NCBI GenBank assembly: GCA_023415475.1
Contig: JAEZKL010000136.1
Span: forward strand, 1 to 17,496
Direction of reading: 5' to 3'
Origin: Bacillota bacterium
GTDB lineage: Bacteria > Bacillota > Clostridia > Lachnospirales > Lachnospiraceae
DNA length: 17,496 nucleotides
In this document: positions 1 through 6,781 of the stretch, in pieces
How the letters are laid out: every line of letters begins with the position of its first letter
Numbering within the stretch: the first letter of the stretch is position 1
The notes under the pieces: model-generated
The model's input: only the letters and a program-made list of their open reading frames with translations
What the model was told of the DNA's origin: nothing
The model's database searches: none
Made by a program: the position numbers and the translations under genes

Positions 1-25
1 ATAGGTTCGAGCCCTATAGGTCCCA
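1..25 (+). tRNA. tRNA, 3' part only (identity not determinable)
   Basis: The window opens inside a tRNA gene. The T arm is complete: stem ATAGG (1-5), loop TTCGAGC (6-12), stem CCTAT (13-17). It is followed by the 3' acceptor strand AGGTCCC (18-24) and discriminator A25. The acceptor should therefore begin GGGACCT. The anticodon lies outside the window, so the amino acid cannot be assigned. No CCA is encoded. It belongs to the same cluster as the next two tRNAs. Confidence 0.8.
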
Positions 26-30
26 TTTGT

Positions 31-116
31 GCCGGCGTGGCGGAACTGGCAGACGCACAGGACTTAAAATCCTGCGGGACTAATCTCCCGTACCGGTTCG
101 ATTCCGGTCGCCGGCA
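31..116 (+). tRNA. tRNA-Leu (anticodon TAA)
   Basis: This 86-nt class II tRNA has acceptor GCCGGCG paired with CGCCGGC and discriminator A116. The anticodon stem CAGGA/TCCTG encloses loop CTTAAAA, giving anticodon TAA, which reads UUA/UUG codons. A long variable arm and a T arm with TTCGATT complete the fold. CCA is not encoded. A 7-bp hairpin (TCTATAA at 121-127, TTATAGA at 133-139) directly follows the 3' end and may take part in processing of the cluster transcript. Confidence 0.97.
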
Positions 117-172
117 TTATTCTATAACTTAATTATAGAGTAATGCTGTTTTCTTTTAAAGACGGCATAAAT

Positions 173-246
173 GTGTGCTTAGCTCAGCTGGATAGAGCGT
201 CTGGCTACGGACCAGAAGGTCGGGAGTTCGAATCTTCTAGCACACG
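173..246 (+). tRNA. tRNA-Arg (anticodon ACG)
   Basis: The 74-nt cloverleaf has acceptor GTGTGCT (173-179) paired with AGCACAC (239-245) and discriminator G246. The anticodon stem TCTGG/CCAGA encloses loop CTACGGA, so the anticodon is ACG. In bacteria this is normally deaminated to ICG by TadA to read CGU, CGC and CGA. CCA is not encoded. It is the last tRNA of the left cluster and is followed within 6 nt by a terminator hairpin. Confidence 0.97.
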
Positions 247-251
247 TCGTG

Positions 252-291
252 AAAGCATTGTATACATGGCATGTATACAATGCTTTTTTTT
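252..291 (+). terminator. Rho-independent terminator of the left tRNA cluster
   Basis: A perfect 15-bp stem (253-267 with 271-285, arms starting AAGCATTGTA) has the 3-nt loop GGC and runs into a tract of eight T ending at 291. It sits just after tRNA-Arg and separates the cluster from the DUF1700 gene. Confidence 0.93.
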
Positions 292-324
292 GAGAATATT
301 AATCAAAATTTAACCCTTGAAACA

Positions 325-353
325 TTTACGAAGCAGAGAGCGTATGATAGAAT
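325..353 (+). promoter_or_regulatory. Candidate sigma-A promoter for the DUF1700 gene
   Basis: The -35-like TTTACG (325-330) and -10-like TAGAAT (348-353) are separated by 17 nt. An extended -10 TG lies at 345-346. The predicted start near 360 would give a very short 5' leader that contains the AAAAGGAGG site. This is pattern matching only. Confidence 0.35.
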
Positions 354-376
354 GTTCAAAAGGAGGCAGATGCCAA

Positions 377-850
377 ATGAATAAAGAGGAATTTTTGAAT
401 ATATTACGGAATTCATTAAGTGGTGAAGTGACTAACGAAATCATTGAACAGAATGTTAGGTATTATGATGGTTATATAAGCGCTCAGACCCTTGAGGAAG
501 AGGTAGAAATTATAGATAGGCTCGGAGATCCAAGATTGATTGCAAAGACTATTATTGAGGCTGAAAAAGCAGCAAAGGAAAAAAGTATGAATAATTGGTC
601 TAGGACGACGAGTTACCAGAGTCATACCTCAGAAGCAGAGGAGCAATATAGGGATAACTCCGCAGAACATGGCAAGCATGTATTCTATACCAATATGCAA
701 TGGTATCATAAGTTGATCGCTATACTGGTAATCGTTGTACTATTTGTGGTAATAGCTTTAATCGGACGATTGGTTATCGGCTTTTTATTTGCTTTTGGCT
801 TACCGATATTATTGATAATATTGATTATGTCATTATTTCGAAAGCGTTAA
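377..850 (+). CDS. DUF1700 (HAAS-domain) small membrane protein
   Basis: The product is a 157-residue protein whose first 65 or so residues match the helical HAAS/DUF1700 pattern, as far as I recognise it: MNKEEFLNILRNSL, then an acidic helix and a LGDPRLIAKTI segment. A hydrophilic linker follows. The C-terminus has two adjacent hydrophobic helices (about residues 110-155) ending in the basic RKR, which suggests a cytoplasmic adaptor domain fixed to the membrane. The start at 377 is chosen because AAAAGGAGG (358-366) lies 10 nt upstream; a TTG at 317 would extend the frame but has no ribosome binding site. DUF1700 genes are commonly paired with a PadR-type regulator gene. None is adjacent here, since the gene stands alone between a tRNA terminator and a gene-free region. 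The molecular role is not established from sequence. Confidence 0.85.
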   Translation: MNKEEFLNILRNSLSGEVTNEIIEQNVRYYDGYISAQTLEEEVEIIDRLGDPRLIAKTIIEAEKAAKEKSMNNWSRTTSYQSHTSEAEEQYRDNSAEHGKHVFYTNMQWYHKLIAILVIVVLFVVIALIGRLVIGFLFAFGLPILLIILIMSLFRKR

Positions 851-899
851 GCAAAACAGTAATACTTTAGTGACATGATTAAGTGATTTGAATATAAAA

Positions 900-963
900 G
901 GCCATCCTGATGTAAGCTTCAGCAGAAAATGCTGCTTACTACATCAAAGATGGCCTCTTTATA
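900..963 (+). terminator. Terminator hairpin after the DUF1700 gene
   Basis: GGCCATC (900-906) pairs with GATGGCC (949-955) around an inner helix formed by GATGTAAG and CAGCA with TGCTG and CTTAC..CATC, with a GAAAA loop and a small bulge. A short T-rich stretch (TCTTTAT) follows. The T tract is weak, so termination may be partial. Confidence 0.65.
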
Positions 964-1421
964 ATTATGCCTAATGATTACATGTTACTAGGATAATGAA
1001 AGTGAAACGACCGCCAGGGGGAGCCAGGCGGTCGTTTCGATGAGGGGAGTATAAATAATTAATAAGGGGTTTATAACGTACCAGGGTCGTCCCTGGCACT
1101 ACTTTATTATAACTCAGATATTTTTATTATGCAATCATTATCTTAAATTAATTAGGTTTAGTTAAAAAACTAATGTTGATAATGGTGCTAAATGATACTA
1201 AATATAAGGTTTGATGCAAAATGGCGCACAAAGAATTCTAAATTGTTTGCTATTTTTAGAACAATATCATCGATGACGGATGGAAATAACAGGCGATAAT
1301 TAGGGGAGAAAATACATAAAGATCTGTTAAATAATTACAATATTTTATGTATATTTAACGCAGAACAGCAAATAATAAACGTGTAATATCAATTTAATAA
1401 CTCATTAATAGGAGGCCATTT
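964..1421. other. Gene-free interval with several hairpins
   Basis: No credible coding frame is seen between the hairpin at 900-955 and the gene at 1422. The interval holds a GC-rich 12-bp hairpin (1004-1038), a second small hairpin (1081-1096) and two interleaved inverted repeats (1312-1359). The GC-rich hairpin stands out from the AT-rich surroundings. A small noncoding RNA or long leader is possible. I found no good promoter to support either. Confidence 0.5.
1004..1096. other. Structured element: GC-rich hairpin plus small downstream hairpin
   Basis: GAAACGACCGCC (1004-1015) is perfectly complementary to GGCGGTCGTTTC (1027-1038) across an 11-nt purine-rich loop. There is no T tract, so it is not a standard terminator. 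Then follow GATGAGGGGAG, a weak TATAAA/TTTATA pair (1050-1055 with 1070-1075) and the hairpin CCAGGG-TCGT-CCCTGG (1081-1096). The purpose is unknown; the strand is not fixed because the stems are symmetrical. Confidence 0.5.
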
Positions 1422-1721
1422 ATGACAACAAGTAATAACAATTCAAAAAACAATAATTCAAGTCAGACATCTAATGTAAGAAACACAACAGGTGCAAGCA
1501 ATAGTAATTCTAATTCAAGTAGAAATGCTAACACCAGCAACGATACTAGCAGAAATGCTAATACCAGCAACTATACTACCGGCTCAAGCCGTAATGTTTC
1601 CGGTACCAAATGCGAGGACTCTTCAAGAAACGATGCTGGTTCCTCCAGAAATTTTTCCAGAAATGCCACCAGTAACACGAGCAGAAATAACTTCTTAGAT
1701 GATATGGATAACAATTATTAA
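1422..1721 (+). CDS. Small Asn/Ser-rich repeat protein, function unknown
   Basis: The product has 99 residues and is dominated by Asn, Ser and Thr, with scattered Arg. The tripeptide SRN occurs seven times, usually as SSRN or TSRN, and the protein ends with the acidic tail FLDDMDNNY. There is a single Cys and no signal peptide or membrane segment, so it is probably disordered and soluble. At DNA level a 30-bp unit is duplicated in tandem (1518-1547 and 1548-1577, three mismatches). TAGGAGG sits 5 nt before the ATG, and a strong terminator follows 26 nt after the stop, so this appears to be a real monocistronic gene. I do not recognise the family. Low-complexity proteins of this kind occur among Firmicute spore or surface components, but nothing here proves that. 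Confidence 0.75.
   Translation: MTTSNNNSKNNNSSQTSNVRNTTGASNSNSNSSRNANTSNDTSRNANTSNYTTGSSRNVSGTKCEDSSRNDAGSSRNFSRNATSNTSRNNFLDDMDNNY
1518..1577 (+). repeat. 30-bp tandem duplication inside the Asn/Ser-rich gene
   Basis: Two consecutive 30-bp copies (1518-1547, 1548-1577) differ at three positions and encode SRNANTSNDT and SRNANTSNYT. Being a multiple of three, the repeat keeps the frame. It suggests growth of the protein by slippage or unequal exchange. Confidence 0.85.
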
Positions 1722-1746
1722 GCAGCAAAAAAATAATTATATTGAC

Positions 1747-1785
1747 AAAAAAACCCTTTAAGAAGAAATCTTAAAGGGTTTTTTA
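1747..1785 (+). terminator. Rho-independent terminator of the Asn/Ser-rich gene
   Basis: The 16-bp stem pairs 1748-1763 with 1769-1784 (core ACCCTTTAAGA/TCTTAAAGGGT) around loop AGAAA. A-tract and T-tract flank the core, so it could also work on the opposite strand. Confidence 0.92.
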
Positions 1786-1841
1786 TGCGCATAATGATAC
1801 TTCTTTGAATATTATAATATTGGGGTGAACTGTAATCCTAT

Positions 1842-1916
1842 AAAAAAAGGAAATACCTTCGTCACAAGAAAATGGATAGGAAGGATGTATTGGCTAGCGT
1901 TCCTTTTTTTTCTTGT
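1842..1916 (+). promoter_or_regulatory. Leader hairpin with alternative pairing upstream of the rhodanese gene
   Basis: AAAAAAAGGAA (1842-1852) pairs with TTCCTTTTTTT (1900-1910), with an inner ATAC..CTTC/GAAG..GTAT helix, giving a terminator-like hairpin ending in a T run. An alternative 9-bp helix, ACAAGAAAA (1864-1872) with TTTTCTTGT (1908-1916), would use the same T run. A TATAAT-like -10 lies at 1813-1818 with a poor -35. The element could attenuate the next gene or simply be a terminator for upstream transcripts. Confidence 0.45.
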
Positions 1917-1948
1917 ATTTTATAATTTAGGAAGAGGTGCATAATAAT

Positions 1949-2257
1949 ATGTCTTTCGATACAATTAGTACTAAGGAAATAGTGAAATATATAGGGAATC
2001 CAAATGCATTGATTATTGATTTAAGAGATCGGGATGAATATGATGCTGGACATATACCGGGCGCCGTAAATATTCCTTATGAGGAGCTTGATAGTTATAC
2101 AGATCGACTTCAACGCAGGCAACAATTAATATTCTATTGTGATCGAGGAAATATTAGTTTATTGGCTGCAAGAGATTTAATGAAATATGGATATAATATT
2201 AAGAGCTTATATGGAGGAATAAGTGCATATCACGGTAAGCTGGATAAAAGCGTCTAG
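1949..2257 (+). CDS. Single-domain rhodanese-like protein
   Basis: The product is 102 residues, the size of a stand-alone rhodanese domain. It shows the family landmarks: IIDLRDRDEYDAGHIPGAVNI at about residues 22-42 (the CH2A/CH2B region), and the active-site loop CDRGNIS with Cys64 as the predicted persulfide-carrying residue, followed by the amphipathic helix AARDLMKYGY and the LYGGISAY segment. Proteins of this type pass sulfane sulfur between donors and acceptors; the natural partner is not evident here. The ATG at 1949 is preferred over GTG at 1937 because GGAAGAGGTG (1930-1939) then sits 9 nt upstream. No membrane segment is present. It appears monocistronic, with its own structured leader and a separate promoter for the next gene. 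Confidence 0.9.
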   Translation: MSFDTISTKEIVKYIGNPNALIIDLRDRDEYDAGHIPGAVNIPYEELDSYTDRLQRRQQLIFYCDRGNISLLAARDLMKYGYNIKSLYGGISAYHGKLDKSV

Positions 2258-2266
2258 AAAAGTTCA

Positions 2267-2295
2267 TTGACTAGTTGCTTAAAGTGCCTTACAAT
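2267..2295 (+). promoter_or_regulatory. Sigma-A promoter for the THUMP methyltransferase gene
   Basis: TTGACT (2267-2272) and TACAAT (2290-2295) are spaced by exactly 17 nt. The predicted transcription start is near 2302, about 85 nt before the ATG at 2387. Confidence 0.7.
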
Positions 2296-2386
2296 TACAG
2301 TTACTGAGTAAATCTGCTTTTAAATAGCAGTAAGAAAATCCGGTTATTCTATACATAGGATAAAACACGGTTAAACGGAGGTAGTT

Positions 2387-3538
2387 ATGAAACAATTTGA
2401 ATATATTTCCCCCTGTCATTTTGGTCTGGAGGCTGTGCTAAAAAGAGAGCTTATGGATCTTGGGCTTGAAATTACGAAGGTTGAGGATGGTAAGGTTACC
2501 TATACCGGGGATGAGAATACCTGTGCAAGAGCCAATGTCTTTCTTAGAACCACGGAACGGGTGTTGTTAAAAGTCAGTACATTTCAGGCTGAGACCTTTG
2601 AGGAGCTTTTTGAAAACACGAAAGCAATTCCCTGGGAGGAGTATCTACCGAAGGATGCAAAATTCTGGGTAGCGAAGGCAAACTCTGTGAACAGTAAGCT
2701 GTTCAGTCCTTCGGACATCCAATCCATTATGAAAAAAGCCATTGTCGAGAGAATGAAACTAAAATATAAACAGGATTGGTTTGAAGAGACCGGAGCGTCT
2801 TACCCTCTAAGAGTTACCATTATGAAGGATGAGGTTACAGTATGTATTGATACCTCAGGAGAATCACTTCATAAGAGAGGATATCGAAAGCTGACCAGTA
2901 AAGCACCAATCACGGAGACCTTGGCTGCGGCACTTATTATGTTAACTCCCTGGAATAAGGACCGTATTCTTGTAGATCCCTTCTGCGGTAGTGGTACGAT
3001 ACCGATTGAGGCAGCAATGCTTGGAGCCAGAATTGCCCCAGGTATGAACCGTAATTTCCTGGCGGAGACCTGGTCGAATATTATTCCGGAGAATAGCTGG
3101 GCGCAGGCAAAACAAGAAGCGAGAGCTCAGGTGTTGAGTGATGTAGAGATGAATATTCAGGGCTTTGACCTGGATGGAGAGATTATCAAGGCTGCCAGAC
3201 AGAATGCCAGATGGGCAGGAGTAGATCATTTGATTCATTTTCAACAAAAACCTTTAAGCGAATTAAGTAACAGCAAGAAATATGGATTCATTATAACGAA
3301 TCCCCCCTATGGAGAGAGATTAGAAGAAAAAAAGGAGCTACCTGGGTTATACAAGGAAATCGGCCGTATATTCGGAGCTTTGGATTCTTGGTCCTATTTT
3401 ATTATAACAGGTTATGAGGATGCTCAAAAATATATTGGGAAGCAGGCAGATAAGAACCGAAAGATATATAATGGTATGATGAAGACCTACTTTTATCAGT
3501 ATATGGGACCCAGACCGCCAAAACCAAATAAGCAATAG
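2387..3538 (+). CDS. THUMP-domain class I SAM-dependent RNA (rRNA guanine-N2) methyltransferase, RlmL/YpsC family
   Basis: This 383-residue protein matches the COG0116 family, the single-domain relative of the N-terminal half of E. coli RlmL, which makes m2G in 23S rRNA. The N-terminal ferredoxin-like/THUMP part (about residues 1-157) starts with FEYISPCHFGLEAVLKREL and would bind RNA. The conserved SLHKRGYR follows (160-167). The Rossmann methyltransferase domain has the SAM-binding motif DPFCGSGT (197-204) and the catalytic NPPYGERL (305-312), typical of N-methylation of a base exocyclic amine. The C-terminus is a basic, proline-rich tail. GGAGG lies 5 nt before the ATG. The exact target nucleotide in this organism is inferred from the family, not shown here. 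Confidence 0.93.
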   Translation: MKQFEYISPCHFGLEAVLKRELMDLGLEITKVEDGKVTYTGDENTCARANVFLRTTERVLLKVSTFQAETFEELFENTKAIPWEEYLPKDAKFWVAKANSVNSKLFSPSDIQSIMKKAIVERMKLKYKQDWFEETGASYPLRVTIMKDEVTVCIDTSGESLHKRGYRKLTSKAPITETLAAALIMLTPWNKDRILVDPFCGSGTIPIEAAMLGARIAPGMNRNFLAETWSNIIPENSWAQAKQEARAQVLSDVEMNIQGFDLDGEIIKAARQNARWAGVDHLIHFQQKPLSELSNSKKYGFIITNPPYGERLEEKKELPGLYKEIGRIFGALDSWSYFIITGYEDAQKYIGKQADKNRKIYNGMMKTYFYQYMGPRPPKPNKQ

Positions 3539-3573
3539 AGAGCAGTATCGCAGACTTTCTATTGTCATGAATA

Positions 3574-3633
3574 AAAAAGATGTTGCAAAGCTGCAACGAT
3601 GTGTTAACATCTATGCTTTGCAACATCTTTTTG
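3574..3633. terminator. Bidirectional terminator between convergent genes
   Basis: A long stem pairs AAAAAGATGTTGCAAAGC (3574-3591) with 3615-3632, and GATGT/ACATC pair inside the loop. The A tract on one side and T tract on the other allow termination in both directions, serving the methyltransferase gene (plus) and the hydrolase gene (minus). Confidence 0.9.
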
Positions 3634-3673
3634 TTATAACAATTAATCAATCCTTTATGTATTAGCTTCCTTA

Positions 3674-4594
3674 TCAGCTTCGCTTTGCAATCCATTGTTG
3701 TATATCGGAATATACTTCTTCGTTGTTTATCTCGTTCAACAGCTCATGACGGCATTCCGGATAAAGCTTGGAGGATACATTGGAGAAGCCGGCTTTCTTA
3801 AGAACGGATAGATACTTTTGAATTTCCCTGCCGTAACCGCCTACAGGATCCTTCTCACCGCTTATGATAAAGAGAGGGAGCTCAGTCTTAGTCAAACGAA
3901 TGTGATTCTTCTTGGTGGCTCCTTGAATTAGCTTTAATAAATCATGATAGAAGGAGGAGGTACAGGTGAAACCGCAATAGGGATCATGAATATATGCGCC
4001 CACCACCGGATTACTTCGGGATAACCAATCGAAAGCAGTGCGGCTGCAGAGGGAGGTATATTTCTTATTACCAAACATAAGATCACTTAAAAATGGTGAG
4101 ATATGCTTAGGTCCTTTGAACTTCTTAACCAATTCGGAAACGAATAAGCCGGACGTGGTCAAAAGCTTTGCAGGAAAGGCGGTACCGCATAATACGACTC
4201 CATTATATTTATCATATTGCTGAATTATGTTTCTTGCAATCAGAGAGCCCATACTGTGCCCGAATAGGAAGAACTTATTACAACGGTTGTTTTGCTCAAT
4301 ATACTCGCTTACAGCGATTCCATCCTCCACAACAAGCTGATATCCTTTATCAGAACCAAAGAAACCCAGTTCACTCATTTTCCTTTCTGTACCATGGCCG
4401 CGGTGATCGTAGGTAAATACATCATATCCGTTATTCACCAGATATAAGGCAAAGGTTTGATATCGTTTTTGATGCTCAGCCATACCATGAAGAATTAATA
4501 TACTGGCTTTCGGTCGCTTTGGACAACTATAGTGAGTAACCTTAATGATATAACCGTCCTTTTGCTTAATTGCTATGTAGGCATCATCGTTCAT
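3674..4594 (-). CDS. Alpha/beta hydrolase, serine aminopeptidase/monoacylglycerol lipase type
   Basis: The product has 306 residues and the whole alpha/beta-hydrolase fold. The oxyanion strand is LILHGMAEHQKRY (33-45, with the HGMAEH typical of the lysophospholipase/monoglyceride lipase branch), followed by YDHRGHG (62-68), the nucleophile elbow GHSMG (Ser114), an acid in SGEKDP (Asp249) and the His of ECRHE (His283). A lid-like insertion lies between about 150 and 215. No signal peptide is seen, so it is probably cytoplasmic or loosely membrane-associated, acting on acylglycerol or similar esters; the substrate cannot be read from sequence. The ATG at 4594 has GAAGGAG about 11 nt upstream. 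It is transcribed divergently from the amidase operon from a good promoter (4652-4680) and ends at the shared terminator. Confidence 0.9.
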   Translation of the reverse strand: MNDDAYIAIKQKDGYIIKVTHYSCPKRPKASILILHGMAEHQKRYQTFALYLVNNGYDVFTYDHRGHGTERKMSELGFFGSDKGYQLVVEDGIAVSEYIEQNNRCNKFFLFGHSMGSLIARNIIQQYDKYNGVVLCGTAFPAKLLTTSGLFVSELVKKFKGPKHISPFLSDLMFGNKKYTSLCSRTAFDWLSRSNPVVGAYIHDPYCGFTCTSSFYHDLLKLIQGATKKNHIRLTKTELPLFIISGEKDPVGGYGREIQKYLSVLKKAGFSNVSSKLYPECRHELLNEINNEEVYSDIQQWIAKRS

Positions 4595-4651
4595 TTTCCC
4601 ATAATCTCCTTCTCTGGTTGTAAGAAAGATTGTACGTAATCGCTCCTTATA

Positions 4652-4680
4652 ATTATATCGGTAATACTGTTAAAATGCAA
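4652..4680 (-). promoter_or_regulatory. Sigma-A promoter for the alpha/beta hydrolase
   Basis: On the minus strand TTGCAT (4675-4680) and TATAAT (4652-4657) are separated by 17 nt. The predicted start is around 4645, about 50 nt before the ATG at 4594. Confidence 0.65.
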
Positions 4681-4742
4681 CAAAGATGATAGGCAAATCA
4701 CCCCATAAATCTACAAATTTAGATAATGGCTTCAAAAAAATA

Positions 4743-4771
4743 TTGAGAATATGGTAATGTTATTATATAAT
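4743..4771 (+). promoter_or_regulatory. Sigma-A promoter of the amidase-rdgB-yfcE operon
   Basis: TTGAGA (4743-4748) and TATAAT (4766-4771) are spaced by 17 nt. The predicted start is near 4778, giving a leader of about 55 nt. A small inverted repeat, ATCTA (4709-4713) with TAGAT (4720-4724), lies just upstream and might bind a regulator. Confidence 0.75.
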
Positions 4772-4833
4772 CTATGTAATATAGCAGTTAATATAAGAAT
4801 TATAGTACATTCTAGAACCCAGGAGGGTTAGTT

Positions 4834-6105
4834 ATGGATAAATCGCTGCTGAAGAGGGTAGCAATTCAGAGTATCGCATTAATGGTAGCTGTGATCACCT
4901 CCTCCTATGCCTTGGAGCAATACCAGACAGTAAAGATATTCGCCAGTGATATCAATCAAGAGGATACTATGGATACCTTTGAGAAGGCGCAGGGGATTGA
5001 ATTAGTTGAAAGCGGTATAGCCTTATTGCCGGAGGCAGCAGCTGTCACAGGCTCAGTTATTATGGCTACTTCCCCAAATGATCTTAGGAGTCAGGTGGAC
5101 GCTGATATAATGAATCAATTAAGCAGGGACTATCTGGTAATTAAGAAACCGAATGCCGAACATATTTCCTTCTCTCTTGAGGATCTTTACGTTAAGAAAA
5201 GCATTAAGATCAGTTTGACCGGAGCATTTGAGGATGAGCCGGACAGCTCAAAGATTATGAGGGTAAGGGGAGAAGATTATTATTTCGGAGATCCGGTCTA
5301 TAATGAAGTCATAACTCAGGAAACGGATGAAAAGAGTGGAACTGTAAAAGAAGTTATTACGAAGGATTATGGACTAGATATCAGTCACGGTATTACCTTT
5401 ACCACCGTTGCGGATGAAACCGGCTTAAAAAGGACCGAGATACTCATAGAATTAGATAGTGTCTATGCTTATACGATTTATGAGGATAACAATTACTACT
5501 TCATCGACCTGAGAAAGCCTTCTGAAGTATATGATAAAATATTGGTAATCGATCCTGGTCACGGGGGTAAGGATGCAGGTGCGCTCTCAAAGAATGAAGA
5601 GTATTATGAAAAGAATATTAACCTTGGAATTGTACTGGCATTGAAAGAGCTGCTTGACAAGGAAAATATCAAGGTTTATTATACTCGTACCGCGGACGAT
5701 ACCGTTTTCCTGAGGCCGAGAGTGACACTGGGTAATGCGGTTGATTGTGATTATTACATCAGCATCCATTGTAATTCGAACGAGGTCTCCAGTCCAAACG
5801 GTACGGAGGTGCTGTATTATGATACCGAATTTCATGGTGTATCTTCCGGAGATTTAGCCAGATTATTCTCAGAGGAGCTGGGGAAGACGGTAGAACTTGC
5901 TAATCGGGGAATCATACTTAAGCATAGGGAGGATATCTTCATTATGGATAAGGCGGAGGTTCCTATGATATTAATTGAGATGGGGTATCTCTCCAATTCA
6001 AAGGATCTGAACTACTTAATTGATGAGCAAAATCAGAAAATAGTAGCTCAGGGGATTTATAACGGCATTATGAAGGCCTATGAAGAGCTGCCCGCATCCA
6101 GATAG
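4834..6105 (+). CDS. N-acetylmuramoyl-L-alanine amidase (Amidase_3), membrane-anchored
   Basis: This 423-residue zinc amidase would cut the bond between N-acetylmuramic acid and the stem peptide of peptidoglycan. Residues 1-27 contain a basic start and a hydrophobic segment (signal peptide or anchor). Residues 95-230 form a beta-rich region of AMIN-like character with no clear family match. The catalytic Amidase_3 domain covers about 235-418: IDPGHGGKDAGA with zinc ligand His243, Glu259 in YYEKNINL, SIHCNS with His312, and catalytic Glu382 in LIEMGYLSN. All four key residues are present. An AGGAGG ribosome binding site precedes the ATG. It is the first gene of an operon, with 40 nt to rdgB. 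Whether it acts in vegetative division, germination or sporulation cannot be told from the sequence. Confidence 0.93.
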   Translation: MDKSLLKRVAIQSIALMVAVITSSYALEQYQTVKIFASDINQEDTMDTFEKAQGIELVESGIALLPEAAAVTGSVIMATSPNDLRSQVDADIMNQLSRDYLVIKKPNAEHISFSLEDLYVKKSIKISLTGAFEDEPDSSKIMRVRGEDYYFGDPVYNEVITQETDEKSGTVKEVITKDYGLDISHGITFTTVADETGLKRTEILIELDSVYAYTIYEDNNYYFIDLRKPSEVYDKILVIDPGHGGKDAGALSKNEEYYEKNINLGIVLALKELLDKENIKVYYTRTADDTVFLRPRVTLGNAVDCDYYISIHCNSNEVSSPNGTEVLYYDTEFHGVSSGDLARLFSEELGKTVELANRGIILKHREDIFIMDKAEVPMILIEMGYLSNSKDLNYLIDEQNQKIVAQGIYNGIMKAYEELPASR

Positions 6106-6145
6106 TAATGATAACTGGGTTTCGAAAGGCAATATGGAGGTAAGA

Positions 6146-6781
6146 ATGAGGAAGATAATCTTTGCCACTTCAAACGAAGGAAAGATGAAAGAAATTCGTG
6201 AAATCTTAAGTGATGTAGAGATAGAGCTGTTATCTTTGAAGGATGTTGGGCTTAACCCGGATATCGAGGAAAATGGCAAGACCTTTGAAGAGAATGCTAT
6301 AATAAAAGCGAGAGCTATCCTGGAGCGGACTCATGAAATCGTTTTATCAGATGATTCCGGCCTTGAGGTGGATTACTTGGATAAGGCTCCGGGTGTATAT
6401 TCGGCGAGATTTATGGGCGAGGATACCTCTTATGATATTAAAAACCAATATATTATAGACCAATTGGCAACAGCAGCAAACGAAGAGAGAAGTGCCAGAT
6501 TCGTATGTGTGATAGCCTGTGCTTTTCCAAACGGTGATGTAATTACTCGCAGAGCGACAATCGAAGGCATGATCGCGAAGCAGCTTGTTGGTACCAATGG
6601 CTTTGGATATGACCCTATATTCTTCGTTCCGGAATATGGTTGTACCACGGCTCAGATGCCGTCCGAGTTAAAAAATGAAATCAGTCATCGTGGAAAAGCG
6701 CTTCGTGCTATGAAAGAAGTAATAAAGCAATATTTATTGGAGTTAGAAGTGGAGAAGAAAGATGAAGGTACTGATTGTTAG
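6146..6781 (+). CDS. rdgB: XTP/dITP diphosphatase (RdgB/HAM1 family)
   Basis: The product is a 211-residue nucleotide-pool cleaner that hydrolyses the triphosphates of inosine and xanthosine (and deoxy forms) to the monophosphate plus pyrophosphate. This keeps deaminated purines out of nucleic acids. Landmarks: the N-terminal ATSNEGKMKEI (7-17), FEENAIIKA (48-56), the catalytic DDSGLEVD (69-76), GTNGFGYDPIF (149-159) and NEISHRGKAL (177-186). The start at 6146 is set by TGGAGGT 5 nt upstream and by the canonical RKIIFATSN beginning; an ATG at 6134 and longer forms have no ribosome binding site. It lies 40 nt after the amidase gene and its last 20 nt overlap the following phosphoesterase gene, indicating an operon with translational coupling. 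Confidence 0.95.
   Translation: MRKIIFATSNEGKMKEIREILSDVEIELLSLKDVGLNPDIEENGKTFEENAIIKARAILERTHEIVLSDDSGLEVDYLDKAPGVYSARFMGEDTSYDIKNQYIIDQLATAANEERSARFVCVIACAFPNGDVITRRATIEGMIAKQLVGTNGFGYDPIFFVPEYGCTTAQMPSELKNEISHRGKALRAMKEVIKQYLLELEVEKKDEGTDC

Noticed and set aside
3347..3695. Minus-strand frames of 87 and 97 residues over the end of the methyltransferase gene
   Set aside because: They overlap a well-supported gene and the bidirectional terminator, and show no domain or ribosome binding site.
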